Shown here one piece after another: positions 44,650 through 53,846 of a DNA stretch of 64,000 bases (within the stretch, counting starts at the first letter, position 1; each line of letters opens with the position of its first letter). The notes under the pieces were generated by a model. The model saw only the letters and a program-made list of their open reading frames with translations. It made no database searches and had not been told where the DNA came from. A program made the translations under genes and the position numbers. The DNA is from Lachnospiraceae bacterium (GTDB lineage: Bacteria > Bacillota_A > Clostridia > Lachnospirales > Lachnospiraceae). The stretch covers positions 1-64,000 of the forward strand of contig JAFWYN010000005.1 of assembly GCA_017522685.1 (NCBI GenBank), read 5' to 3'.

Positions 44650-45276
44650 CTACAGAAGCCTCTGAAGCAATTCGCCCAGCTCCCCGAAATCATTCACCAC
44701 ATTTCCTTCATATTCCTCGCCGTCTCTATTAAGGAGTATGGCAGTCATTCCCAGTTCTTCTGCCACCCGCAGATTCTTCACACTATTATCCACGAAAATG
44801 CAGTCCTCCGGTTTGCATTGCAGTCTCTCAAGGGCACACTCAAAAATTGCCTTATCCGGCTTGCGTAAATGTACCTCTCCACTGACAATTTTGTCCTTGA
44901 AATAGGGGTTCATGCCATAATACTCCGTCAAAAATTCACTCCATTCCAACACATCATTGGACAGTAAACACATCTCCATCTTTTGAGTAACACTTGACGC
45001 GAAATCATGGAACTGCTCATCCAAGGTCAGGTAGTTCTTCAGATAATCCTCCATAGTCTCACGTGGGTTCCCATACCCCAGATAGCTTAAGAACTCTTCA
45101 TTGGTCAGCTGCCCTTTCTGGGCCTTGGAAAATACCCTCTCCACCTTAAAAGCATTGGTCAGTCGGTCATATTCCTCCTCCGGAAAATGCTGAAAGGTAT
45201 AGGGGATGAAGTACCCCTTACTTTCTTTAATAATCACTCCATACATATCGATTAATAATACTTTATTTCTTTCCAT
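44650..45276 (-). CDS. HAD-superfamily hydrolase
   Basis: 208 residues. Motif I LLIDMYGVI has Met-Tyr where the usual second Asp-Gly lies (DxDG becomes DMYG), so the proton-donating Asp is replaced by Tyr as in haloacid dehalogenase-type enzymes. Motif II LLSND and motif III-IV K with CIFVDNSVKN follow. Phosphatase or dehalogenase activity is possible. It overlaps the XRE-methyltransferase gene by 14 bp. Confidence 0.85.
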   Translation of the reverse strand: MERNKVLLIDMYGVIIKESKGYFIPYTFQHFPEEEYDRLTNAFKVERVFSKAQKGQLTNEEFLSYLGYGNPRETMEDYLKNYLTLDEQFHDFASSVTQKMEMCLLSNDVLEWSEFLTEYYGMNPYFKDKIVSGEVHLRKPDKAIFECALERLQCKPEDCIFVDNSVKNLRVAEELGMTAILLNRDGEEYEGNVVNDFGELGELLQRLL

Positions 45277-46378
45277 AAGATATCATCGTTCCTTTCGCAA
45301 AAGTATAGCCCGCATCCGGATGTAACTGGAAAAACTCGGCAATCCGTATATTGCGGGTACAATAATCCGTAGCCTCCTTACGGGACATGCCGTGATTCAT
45401 GAGGAAATGAATGATATTCTCCATCTCCTGTGGACTTTTTCCGGCATACCAGTCATTGTACTCCAGGAAATCACGCTTGGTCTGTTCATAATCCTCCTGA
45501 TCCGGTGTGACGAAAGCCACCTTATCCTTCATCCTCACATCCACTTCCTTTAGTCCCAGCTTCTTCATCATATGGGCAGTACGGATGGCTACCGCATAGT
45601 CACGTCCCTGCTGCTCCAGCTCCGTCCGCCAATGTGCCTCCGTGCCGTCATGCTTACAAAGCCAGAAATAATCCATGCCATCCACATAGAGACCGTCACA
45701 CTCAAACTCCCTGTTGGCGTCGATACAAACCACTTGAGCATCCTTCTTGGCAAACTCTATCATCTTTTTTAAGAATGCCTCCGGCGTATCCAAATGCCTA
45801 AGTACCCCCTGACAAATCACCAAATCATATTGTTCCTTCACATGATATTCGTACACATCCTTGTGCAGGAAACGCACCTCATACTCCTTGTCTGCAAACA
45901 GCTTCTGTCCTTCCTCCAAAAGCCTTTCCGACAAATCCATACCCGTATAAGTACTTCCCTTTGGCAGTAGGGGCATTAATAATAGTCCTAAGAATCCATA
46001 GCCACAGCCGCAATCCAGCACCTTCACCGGCTTCTCTATCTTCCATACTTTTTCTATTAGGAACTGCATATAATCTTCGTTCCAGGACCTCCTACGGGAC
46101 CGTAGCAGGTACTCCAGCTTCTGCTCCCAAAACTGTCCTGTTCCCGTCTTTTCCTCTATATACTCTTCCCCCTGCAAGGGTATCACCCCCATCAGCTGGT
46201 CTATGGACACCTTAAAATACTCTGCCAGAGCAGGCAAAATCGTAATATCCGGCAGGTTTACTCCCTTCTCCCACTTACTGATGGTTTGGAAGGAAACGCC
46301 CATGGCATCCGCCAGTTCCTTTTGTGTCATCTTTTTCTTTTTTCTCAAATCTGCTATTCGTAAATTCATCTCTTTCAT
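45263..46378 (-). CDS. XRE HTH fused to a class I methyltransferase
   Basis: 371 residues from ATG 46378 (GGAG eight bases upstream; other starts 46384 and 46369 are possible). Residues 1-65 form an XRE HTH (LRKKKKMTQKELADAMGVSF, SKWEKGVNLPD). Then a SAM-binding Rossmann fold occupies about 100-250 (VLDCGCGYGFLGLLLMPLL, TGMDLSERLL, DLVICQGVLRHL). The fusion suggests a regulator whose activity is tied to methylation. It leads the HAD/NUDIX operon. Confidence 0.88.
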   Translation of the reverse strand: MKEMNLRIADLRKKKKMTQKELADAMGVSFQTISKWEKGVNLPDITILPALAEYFKVSIDQLMGVIPLQGEEYIEEKTGTGQFWEQKLEYLLRSRRRSWNEDYMQFLIEKVWKIEKPVKVLDCGCGYGFLGLLLMPLLPKGSTYTGMDLSERLLEEGQKLFADKEYEVRFLHKDVYEYHVKEQYDLVICQGVLRHLDTPEAFLKKMIEFAKKDAQVVCIDANREFECDGLYVDGMDYFWLCKHDGTEAHWRTELEQQGRDYAVAIRTAHMMKKLGLKEVDVRMKDKVAFVTPDQEDYEQTKRDFLEYNDWYAGKSPQEMENIIHFLMNHGMSRKEATDYCTRNIRIAEFFQLHPDAGYTFAKGTMISYGKK

Positions 46379-46452
46379 AGGCATTACTCCATACACTTGG
46401 TTTACATTACTAAGGCCTTGCAGTTCTTATGGTTTCATTATAGCAGATAGAT

Positions 46453-46500
46453 TCGCCTTTTGGCACTAATTATAGGGGAACTAAATCGCCTTATTGGCGA
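46453..46500. promoter_or_regulatory. Putative XRE operator in the divergent region
   Basis: TCGCC-TTATT-GGCGA (46486-46500) is a perfect inverted repeat, and TTCGCC-TTTT-GGC lies at 46452. TATAAT boxes for the leftward gene lie beside them. They fit an XRE autorepressor site shared by the divergent regulators at 45263 and 46702. Confidence 0.55.
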
Positions 46501-46701
46501 ATTATATGTAATTTTAATGCTTTGCCTTGCTTATCCATCAATATATTTAACCAGCAGTTAATAGTTAGTTAACCACCAATATCTGTTCTTTTCCTCTTTT
46601 TATGATATGATTAGCTTATAAACAAAAGCTTAGCAATACCGGTTACGCTTTCGCTTTCTGTCAAAAATGATACGGAATTATGTAGAAAAGGAGATATTAC
46701 T

Positions 46702-47589
46702 ATGAACATACAAATGGGAGAAACCATCAAAAGGTTACGAATCCAAAAGAACATTACCCAGGAGGAGCTGGCAGTGGCTATGAATGTTTCTGCCGCAGCG
46801 GTTAGTAAGTGGGAAACCGGCATTACCTTGCCGGATATCTCCCTGCTTCCTCAGCTGGCTTACTACTTTAAGGTGTCCATCGATGAACTAATGAATTACA
46901 GTGAATCTAAAATGGAACAGGACATTTTAGCCTTTTTGGAAAAGCATACTGTCGCTATGGAAAGCTTTTGCCTGGTGGAGGCTCTGCAGCTATCCACCGC
47001 TGCCATCCGACAGTTCCCCAATGACTACCGGGTCATGATTATTTATGCTTGGGACTTAATCGGAGGCTGTGCGGACAATGATAACGTTCAAATCCTGCAA
47101 CAGGAAAAGGAACTGGAAAAGCTTTGTGAACGTATTTTGAGCGGATGCCGAGATATTGCTATCCGACTGGATGCTCTTACCATAAAAGGGAAACTACTGC
47201 ATGCGGCCGGCAAAACAGAGGAAGCCAAAACCCTTTACTATAATGAGCTTCCTGATATGTACCGCACAGCCGGCCAGAAATGTGAACAACTCTTCCCTAA
47301 GGACTCTGCTGAATTTGCCGCACAGCTGCACCAAAATATGAAGGACCTGACACTTTTCTTCTTGAACAAGAAGTCTAAGGATATATGGTTCTGTAAAGAA
47401 GGTAGTATGGAAGAAAAAACAAATGCTGCAGTAACATTCTGCCGGGCTTTAAAAGATTTCGGAGACACCACGGGAATGAGGGAAATTGAAGATTATATCG
47501 CTTACTTTGCCGGCGACTTTGCATCTAAACTCACAGCAAACAGTGCCGATGAACGCCTTGTTGCTATAATGCAGGAGGTTATGAAATAG
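46702..47589 (+). CDS. XRE-family regulator with helical C-terminal domain
   Basis: 295 residues, ATG 46702 behind AAGGAG. HTH at residues 5-65 (LRIQKNITQEELAVAMNVSAAAVSKWETG and LPDISLLPQLAYYF). The rest is TPR-like. It is divergent from the XRE-methyltransferase gene and shares an operator-like region with it. Confidence 0.87.
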   Translation: MNIQMGETIKRLRIQKNITQEELAVAMNVSAAAVSKWETGITLPDISLLPQLAYYFKVSIDELMNYSESKMEQDILAFLEKHTVAMESFCLVEALQLSTAAIRQFPNDYRVMIIYAWDLIGGCADNDNVQILQQEKELEKLCERILSGCRDIAIRLDALTIKGKLLHAAGKTEEAKTLYYNELPDMYRTAGQKCEQLFPKDSAEFAAQLHQNMKDLTLFFLNKKSKDIWFCKEGSMEEKTNAAVTFCRALKDFGDTTGMREIEDYIAYFAGDFASKLTANSADERLVAIMQEVMK

Positions 47590-47729
47590 TGCCACCGATT
47601 AATTCTAGTTTCCTGTGGCATAAAGTATCTATATGGCTATTTCTAAGCATTTGGTACCCATTTTCATAATGATTTTGTATGTTTTCTGTCTTTTTCATGG
47701 CTTCAACGTATCTCTACATAAATAACTTA

Positions 47730-47769
47730 GAAAAAGTATCCATTTATACCATAAAAAGGATACTTTTTC
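47730..47769. terminator. Hairpin between convergent genes
   Basis: 12-bp perfect stem GAAAAAGTATCC/GGATACTTTTTC with a 16-base loop. T-runs occur on both strands, so it may end both converging genes. The rest of 47590-47847 holds nothing else that I can see. Confidence 0.7.
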
Positions 47770-47847
47770 TTGCCTTTGACCAGTATAGATACAAAGCTGT
47801 CACACTATTATTACTGCAAGAGGTCGAATTAACAGGCCACAAAATTT

Positions 47848-48585
47848 CTATTGACTATATTTTGTAATGGCTTCACTGATAAACTGCGCCGTTCCTTCGC
47901 CGTGCTTGTCGATGTTCTTACGGAATCTCTCGTCTGCCACATACATCTGTCCCAGTCCTGCCAATATCTCTTTGGTGCAGGTATAGTACTGCTCGGTAAT
48001 GTGATTTTGAAGCTTTTGCACCAAGGCAAGTGCTTCATCTGAGTCTGCCGTAGCTCCGCGGTCCTTACAGCGGGCAAACTCTTCCATAATGATATCAAGG
48101 CCTGCATTAGCCTCCTGCCACTTATCATTGGAATAACCCTTGGTCTTTTCCTGATGCTCCTTGTAAGCATCCGTCTTTCCCCAACGCTCCTTTACCTCTG
48201 CCTCGTACTGCTTTTTCGTTTTTTCATATTCTTTGTTATCAAATGCTGTCATTACATATTCTCCTCTCTTTGCGCTATCCAGCGCATCTATTAATCGCTC
48301 CAAACGTTCCTTTTTCAAAACCAGCAGTCGCTTCTGCTGTTCCAAGGCCTTTTGTTTGTCGTAGCCCGGTGATGATAAAAGTTCACATATATTCTTTAGA
48401 GGGAAATCCAACTCCCGATAGAACAGTACCTCCTGCATACGCTCCAGGCAAATCCCATCATAGTATCTGTACCCGGTCTGTTCATCCACGTATGAGGGCG
48501 TTAGCAGCCCGATTTCATCATAATAATGCAGTGTGCGCACACTGACTCCCGTAAAATCAGCAAATTCTTTTATTTGCATTCTCAT
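47848..48585 (-). CDS. MerR-family regulator with TipAS drug-binding domain
   Basis: 245 residues, ATG 48585 with GGAG ten bases upstream. MerR HTH at residues 3-70 (IKEFADFTGVSVRTLHYYDEIGLLTPS), coiled coil to 115, then a TipAS/Mta-type C-terminal domain (W near 154, many Lys and Glu). Such proteins bind antibiotic-like cyclic compounds and activate their own promoter, which has a 19-bp spacer here. Confidence 0.9.
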   Translation of the reverse strand: MRMQIKEFADFTGVSVRTLHYYDEIGLLTPSYVDEQTGYRYYDGICLERMQEVLFYRELDFPLKNICELLSSPGYDKQKALEQQKRLLVLKKERLERLIDALDSAKRGEYVMTAFDNKEYEKTKKQYEAEVKERWGKTDAYKEHQEKTKGYSNDKWQEANAGLDIIMEEFARCKDRGATADSDEALALVQKLQNHITEQYYTCTKEILAGLGQMYVADERFRKNIDKHGEGTAQFISEAITKYSQ

Positions 48586-48642
48586 GATAATTCGTCTCCT
48601 GTTCTGTGAGAAATAGTTGTTTTTCGTATCCCTACTGATTAT

Positions 48643-48673
48643 AGCATATACTATGACGTAACGTGAGAGTCAA
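48643..48673 (-). promoter_or_regulatory. MerR-type promoter of the TipAS gene
   Basis: On the minus strand TTGACT (48668-48673), 19 bp, TATGCT (48643-48648). The spacer holds ACGTTACGT, like the core of Mta/TipA operators. Confidence 0.75.
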
Positions 48674-48741
48674 GGAATTTTTATACTTTTGTAAAATTGA
48701 CATTACGGACTCAAGAAAGGGACTCAAAAAAACGAAGGTGT

Positions 48742-48940
48742 GCGAGACGGGGAGTCGAACCTGTGACTTGCAAGCAAGTCACGGCGGAGTAAATGCTTCG
48801 CAAGGACGCGAGACGGGGAGTCGAACCTGTGACTTGCAAGCAAGTCTCTACGGAGTAAAATGCTTCGCAAGGACGCGAGACGGGGAGTCGAACCTGTGAC
48901 TTGCAAGCAAGTCACGGCGGAGTAAAATGCTACGCATTTT
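48742..48940. repeat. Tandem repeat, three copies, 66-67 bp, tRNA 3'-end derived
   Basis: Three near-identical units begin at 48742, 48808 and 48875. Read on the minus strand, each holds a palindrome GTGACTTGC-TT-GCAAGTCAC and then GGTTCGACTCCCCGTCTCGC, which matches the T-arm and 3' acceptor of the tRNA-Gly gene at 49012 except for one added base. The copies lie just beyond that gene's terminator. ORFs across this array are accidental. See findings. Confidence 0.85.
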
Positions 48941-48976
48941 CTCCTGGATTCGCTGTGTGGGTCTAGTGGTTAAATA

Positions 48977-49006
48977 AAAAAGGATATCCGATTGGATATC
49001 CTTTTT
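48977..49006 (-). terminator. Terminator of tRNA-Gly(GCC)
   Basis: 13-bp stem AAAAAGGATATCC/GGATATCCTTTTT with a 4-base loop, followed by further T residues on the minus strand. Confidence 0.88.
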
Positions 49007-49011
49007 ATTTA

Positions 49012-49083
<72 letters not shown>

Positions 49084-49196
49084 ATGTGTCTACAGGCAAA
49101 ATACCTGTATCCTTGAAGGTATGAAAATTAAAATGTTTCTGCTGTGTTTCTCACAGCAAAATTTATATTACATGGTAAATCTGAAAATGTCAAGTA

Positions 49197-49568
49197 CTAA
49201 ATATAATTTTTTATTTCTCTGATTTCAATCACATGACCATCCGGGTCTGTAAAGCGCAGCATCTTCTGTCCATCCGCTAAAGTTTGCAAGGGATTTAGGA
49301 AGTGGATATCCCATCCGCTTCCTTCCACCTTCTTCAAAAATGCATCCAAATCATATTCTTCAAAGTACAACACTGTGTCCTTGCCGCCATAACTTACCGG
49401 CTCTCCCACAGCCTGCTCCCAGCTTGCCCTTTCCTGTAATACCAGTCCCTGCGTCAATATGACATTGGTGTCAAAATCCCGCAATACATCCAAACCGAAT
49501 ATTTCTTTGTAAAAGCTCTTTGCACGCTCCATATCTTCTACCACTAACAAAAAATTCTTCAGTCGCAT
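49197..49568 (-). CDS. VOC-family (glyoxalase/bleomycin resistance-like) protein
   Basis: 123 residues. Single VOC domain with two beta-alpha-beta units (LKNFLLVVEDMERAKSFYKEIFG at the start; MLRFTDPDGHVIEIREI at the end). The metal ligands His/Glu are partly present (E115 in IEIRE). Substrate unknown. It is the last gene before a tRNA and lies 26 bp after the XRE membrane regulator. Confidence 0.85.
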   Translation of the reverse strand: MRLKNFLLVVEDMERAKSFYKEIFGLDVLRDFDTNVILTQGLVLQERASWEQAVGEPVSYGGKDTVLYFEEYDLDAFLKKVEGSGWDIHFLNPLQTLADGQKMLRFTDPDGHVIEIREIKNYI

Positions 49569-49594
49569 AGCTGCTCCTTCCCGGAAATGATTCC

Positions 49595-50575
49595 CTAGTC
49601 CGTCTTTTTCTTTTCACTATAATCTATGATACAGGCAATTCCTCCGTAAATCAATGCTACCACCGGCCAAATAATCCAGGTAATATCCCAACGGTTGGTC
49701 AAAAAGCTGAGTCCTAAGTAAATCGCGGTTGCGGTACACCAGTAGATACCGCCCACCAGCTCATGTTTCTCCATATTCTTCTTCATATCAGGTGCATAGT
49801 CACCTCTCTGTAACAGCTGCAGATAGGAACCGCATTCATTGCCCCAACGGATGAAAAGATACACTGCTATGGCTACGAATATTAAAAGCACAACCAATGC
49901 CGACATAACCGCAATCGCCTTTGAAGTCAGAATAGAAGTGATTACCAGCGTCATGGCTCCTAAAATACATAAGCCAACACCAATAGCGCGGGTCATGGTA
50001 AGCATGGGCTTTTGCTTTTTCATACGATCCTCAACGATACCGGACACACCGTAATTTAATACAAAGTCTTCCTTCAGTACCCATTCAAAATCACTCATCA
50101 TGCTGCAATCATAAATAAAGATTACCACTGCCACAAGTACCATAAGCATTAATGCACCCAGACCAATGGCTACTGCCAAAGTCTCCCCCAACGGTCCACT
50201 AACGGCAATACCGATTAAAAAGAAAAGGACTGTGGGAGACAAAATACAAAGTACCACACCGATACCGATACGGACTGCTGATTTTTTCTTCATCTCCATA
50301 AAGCTATGCGCTTCTTCTGCAGAAACATGCTTTATGTTGGCGGGCTCGTAAACATCCACCTTGGTTTCAAATTCTTCTATTTCATCCTTTAATAAATAAT
50401 CTGTAGATACACCAAATATCTGACAAAGCTTTAATATTTTGTCCAAGTCCGGTACCGACTGACCGCTCTCCCATTTGGAAATGGACTGTCTGGATACGTT
50501 CATCTTTTCTGCCAGATCCTCCTGGGACCATGCACATTTTTTTCTTAAATTAATTATCTTATTTGCTAAAATCAT
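49595..50575 (-). CDS. XRE-family regulator with membrane domain
   Basis: 326 residues from ATG 50575 (AGGAGG eight bases upstream). HTH at residues 5-65 (LRKKCAWSQEDLAEKMNVSRQSISKWESG). The remainder has six hydrophobic helices (about 105-315). It is a membrane-bound regulator of unknown signal. Confidence 0.87.
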   Translation of the reverse strand: MILANKIINLRKKCAWSQEDLAEKMNVSRQSISKWESGQSVPDLDKILKLCQIFGVSTDYLLKDEIEEFETKVDVYEPANIKHVSAEEAHSFMEMKKKSAVRIGIGVVLCILSPTVLFFLIGIAVSGPLGETLAVAIGLGALMLMVLVAVVIFIYDCSMMSDFEWVLKEDFVLNYGVSGIVEDRMKKQKPMLTMTRAIGVGLCILGAMTLVITSILTSKAIAVMSALVVLLIFVAIAVYLFIRWGNECGSYLQLLQRGDYAPDMKKNMEKHELVGGIYWCTATAIYLGLSFLTNRWDITWIIWPVVALIYGGIACIIDYSEKKKTD

Positions 50576-50781
50576 CTTTCTTCCTCCTGTGGGTGATTTC
50601 GGTAGCGGCCGCTTACCTTTCATGCCCTTATCCTACCCTATTTCCCGGTTGCATGCTATCAATCGGGCTTGGAACTTACGCAACTGAGGGTTGCAAAGTA
50701 CGTATTTTCGATGGAAATTCTACAAAAGAAGGGTGCAATCCCCCGCTTTCATGGGCTTCGCCCATGTTTTGCTTCGCAAAC

Positions 50782-50812
50782 AAAAAAGCAAGGTTCATGA
50801 CCTTGCTTTTTT
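50782..50812 (-). terminator. Terminator of the tRNA-Phe/tRNA-Gly operon
   Basis: 12-bp stem AAAAAAGCAAGG/CCTTGCTTTTTT with a 7-base loop. On the minus strand TTTTTT follows. It ends the two tRNA genes above. Confidence 0.9.
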
Positions 50813-50813
50813 A

Positions 50814-50884
50814 AGCGGGTGATGGGAATCGAACCCACGTATCCAGCTTGGAAGGCTGGTGTTCTACCATTGAACTACACCCGC
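50814..50884 (-). tRNA. tRNA-Gly (TCC)
   Basis: 71 bases. Acceptor GCGGGTG/CACCCGC, anticodon loop CTTCCAA with anticodon TCC, T-loop TTCGATT. It follows tRNA-Phe on the same strand with 37 bp between. Confidence 0.95.
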
Positions 50885-50921
50885 ATATATATAAAGCACT
50901 CGGCATAAGCCTCATGCAGTA

Positions 50922-50994
50922 TGCCCAGAGCCGGAATCGAACCAGCGACACAAGGATTTTCAGTCCTTTACTCTACCAACTGAGCTATCTGGGC
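50922..50994 (-). tRNA. tRNA-Phe (GAA)
   Basis: 73 bases. Acceptor GCCCAGA/TCTGGGC, discriminator A, anticodon loop CTGAAAA with anticodon GAA, T-loop TTCGATT. First gene of a two-tRNA operon. Confidence 0.95.
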
Positions 50995-51102
50995 CTGTGT
51001 TTCCTCGATGTGTTACCACCGATTCCTAACAACAGAAATAAATATACACAGAAAAAACCAAAAAGTCAATAGATTTTTTTAATTTTATTATCTTTTTTCG
51101 TT

Positions 51103-52251
51103 TTACTTCTCATGGCTGTAATACCACAAGAGTAACTCTACCACACGACTGTAGCTTATCATACCATCTTCCACTCCATTGGCCTTCAGCACTGTATCTG
51201 TAAACTCATCCGATATGGCCTCCACTGTTTCCGTATCCAGAAGTGCTTCCTCCTCGATACGGTCCCAATCCTCCTGCTTTAGGAAGACATTGTCCTCATG
51301 GACCTGCTCTGCAATCTGTGGTGCCGCCAGATAGGCTTCCCAGCCCACTGCATCATAAAAATCATTATCCAAATAGTACAGCACACTCAGATACCCACAG
51401 TATTGAAAGAATGGATTCTCTGACTGTATACATGCCAGATAACCGATAAAATTGGCCTCATCCTCGTAAATATACCCTCTCAGATGGGCCAGCTCATGGC
51501 ACATGGTCTCCGGGTAATTGGCAATATACATTACCTGATTATAATTTGCCTCCATGGAGAAAGGAAAATAGTAGCCTGAAGTATACTGCTGACTGAAAAA
51601 GTCCGATGCCGCCAAGGGCTTTAGATTTGGATAGTATCCGTCCAGCTGGTCATACTCCTTTCCCAGCTCTTTCATAGCACGGATTGCCTCCGCTTCCATA
51701 TCTCCGTGAAATACCAAATCCCCATTTTCGTCCCTTTCCATCTCTTGAGACATGGAATTGCATCGTTCCACCACCATATTTCTCACAGCAATCAAATCAT
51801 CCAGGGTATAGTCACCGTCCTCTTCCCCGTAATACTGCTCTGAAAAGGTGGATGCATGGTACAGAATACTGCAATTTAAGGTCATAATCACGCATACTAC
51901 CAGCACCGTCCAGGCAAAGAAACTAAAATAACCCTTGGAAAACTTCCAAAGGCCATTTCGTATTTTACCGGGAGTACTTCTCTGACTAGTCAGCAAAGAA
52001 TATACTCCCAGTGTTAAACATATTAATATACACAGAACAAAAATCAATACGCAAAGAACCCCTGCCACCAACAGGATTTCTCCTACAGAAAAAGGAAATA
52101 CTCCGGTCAGTCTGCCGTAGGTATTTACCCAAACAGGAAATATATATCTGATATACGCATCACAGAATGACGTACTACTCCATGCAATCACATTTAATAA
52201 TACAACAAAAACTGCTATGGATGCATATATGATTCCTGTTTTTTTCTTCAT
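51103..52251 (-). CDS. DUF3810 membrane protein with HExxH motif
   Basis: 382 residues. Four hydrophobic segments occur in the first 130 residues. The zinc protease-like motif HELAH occurs near residue 258 (ETMCHELAHLRGYIYEDEANF), with a Glu 12 residues later as a possible third ligand. This layout fits DUF3810. Substrate unknown. The stop of the DUF3048 gene is 4 bp upstream. Confidence 0.85.
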   Translation of the reverse strand: MKKKTGIIYASIAVFVVLLNVIAWSSTSFCDAYIRYIFPVWVNTYGRLTGVFPFSVGEILLVAGVLCVLIFVLCILICLTLGVYSLLTSQRSTPGKIRNGLWKFSKGYFSFFAWTVLVVCVIMTLNCSILYHASTFSEQYYGEEDGDYTLDDLIAVRNMVVERCNSMSQEMERDENGDLVFHGDMEAEAIRAMKELGKEYDQLDGYYPNLKPLAASDFFSQQYTSGYYFPFSMEANYNQVMYIANYPETMCHELAHLRGYIYEDEANFIGYLACIQSENPFFQYCGYLSVLYYLDNDFYDAVGWEAYLAAPQIAEQVHEDNVFLKQEDWDRIEEEALLDTETVEAISDEFTDTVLKANGVEDGMISYSRVVELLLWYYSHEK

Positions 52252-52255
52252 TTGA

Positions 52256-53488
52256 TTATTTCCATTCTATACAATCTTCATAGGTATCCCAAATACAGCA
52301 AATCCAGGTCTTGCCCTGATTTAACACGATTTCATTACCCTTATCATCGTAGAACATGTTTGCTGAGCTGTCTGCATAGCGGCTCCAGCTACCCTTAATC
52401 ACCTTACCGTTGGTAAAGATATAAGCATCGCCCTCACCATGTACACCAAAAGCTAAATAATCGTAGCTTGCAGGCTCGCGAACCGCACCGGTACAAACCT
52501 TGAATACTACGTTAGCAACTGCAAGCTGCTCATCATTGTACTCGTCGATCTGGGGCTCATCATACTGGAAGCGATAGTAAAGACCATCTTCTTCGTTGTA
52601 CTCAAAGCTGGGTCTGTGACTACCGTAACCACTCTTGTTGCTTCCGCTGCTTCCGCCGGGGTAAATCTTGGTAGCTTCTTCATATCCGTCATAGGTGGAC
52701 GGCCAACCATCATTTGCAAAGGTAAATGCCTGCTCGAAGCTCTTGCGGTAATTCTTGGAATATCCAAAATACTCTACACCGTCTTCATACTCATCAATAT
52801 ACATATAGCCGGTGTATTCTGTCTTGTATCCGGGTCTATCTCTACGGAAAAATGCCTTCTGATAAGGATTGTGAATACCGGAAACTGCCTGGCTGATGTT
52901 GTCGATTCTGTCACTCTTCAATAATTCCTCAACAAAAGGAACTGCCAGACCCCAGTTTACATAAATAGCGTCATAAGACATTGCTACGTATACATAGTAG
53001 TCACGGCTGCTTCGTACGGGTCCGATAAACTCTAATTCATCATAATCCTCTAAAAGCATCATCAAACGGGTAATACGTCCCTCGACGGGTGCTTCGTAAA
53101 TAATACTTGCCAAGGAAATACCGTACTGAGGCATAGCTGCTTTATTATTCGGAGTCATAACTGCCATGGGACGACGCTGTACGATGGATGCGTCCTTCCA
53201 TTCACCGGTCAGATAACTCTGCATCATACCGTTTTCATCCACATATCTGTCCTTGATGGTAGCTGTATCTGCCACTCTGCCGGGCTCTTCGGTTGCTTCC
53301 GGCTCCTGTGCATCGTTGCCTGTGGAAGGATTCGTAGCATCAGGGTTGGTGGAAGGTACTTTGTCATCAGGTGTAACCGGCTGCTGCTCAACTTGCTGAA
53401 TCACGGGCTCCCTATCTCCGGTTCCTGAACAAGCAGTCAAGGCACATGCTAACAATACACAAGTTACCAATAATCTTAACTTCTTCAT
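52256..53488 (-). CDS. DUF3048 lipoprotein (YerB-like)
   Basis: 410 residues from ATG 53488 (AAGGGA upstream). Lipobox LTAC near residue 20, then a Pro/Thr/Glu linker to about residue 90. The DUF3048 domain follows (RPMAVMTPNNKAAMPQYGIS; IGPVRSSRDYYV; WGLAVPFVEEL; GGSSGSNKSGYG). A surface lipoprotein of unknown role. Probably co-transcribed with the DUF3810 gene. Confidence 0.9.
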   Translation of the reverse strand: MKKLRLLVTCVLLACALTACSGTGDREPVIQQVEQQPVTPDDKVPSTNPDATNPSTGNDAQEPEATEEPGRVADTATIKDRYVDENGMMQSYLTGEWKDASIVQRRPMAVMTPNNKAAMPQYGISLASIIYEAPVEGRITRLMMLLEDYDELEFIGPVRSSRDYYVYVAMSYDAIYVNWGLAVPFVEELLKSDRIDNISQAVSGIHNPYQKAFFRRDRPGYKTEYTGYMYIDEYEDGVEYFGYSKNYRKSFEQAFTFANDGWPSTYDGYEEATKIYPGGSSGSNKSGYGSHRPSFEYNEEDGLYYRFQYDEPQIDEYNDEQLAVANVVFKVCTGAVREPASYDYLAFGVHGEGDAYIFTNGKVIKGSWSRYADSSANMFYDDKGNEIVLNQGKTWICCIWDTYEDCIEWK

Positions 53489-53642
53489 ATCTCTATTCCC
53501 TTCTATATATGCTGTTATCTCTTGTATCAGATAATCATGTATATTGTATCGCAAACCGCATTCCTTGTCCACTTATTTATGTTTTTTAACAAAAACTAAT
53601 TTTTCCAATTTCTCTTCTGCCATCTCCCCCCACATCAAAAGA

Positions 53643-53846
53643 CTAATCCACCGGCCAAAACAGCTCATCCAAACTCTTATTTAATGCTTTACAAATATCA
53701 ATACATAAGCTGATACTGGGATTATAATTCCCCGATTCTATGAGACCGATGGTCTGTCTGGTAACCCCCACCTTATCCGCCAGTTGCTCTTGTGTTAAGT
53801 CACATTCCACTCTTGCAATCTTCATTCTCTTATTCTTCACTGCCAT
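53643..53846 (-). CDS. Small XRE-family regulator
   Basis: 67 residues. One HTH (VECDLTQEQLADKVGVTRQTIGLIESGNYNPS). It overlaps the end of the DUF6773-like gene by 17 bp. This stand-alone XRE plus membrane protein pairing is common in Firmicutes. Probably represses its own operon through the palindrome at 54641. Confidence 0.9.
   Translation of the reverse strand: MAVKNKRMKIARVECDLTQEQLADKVGVTRQTIGLIESGNYNPSISLCIDICKALNKSLDELFWPVD

Noticed and set aside
48953..48975. tRNA D-arm-like stretch GGTCTAGTGGTTAA on the plus strand
   Set aside because: Too short and without a matching acceptor or anticodon arm. May be another tRNA scrap.
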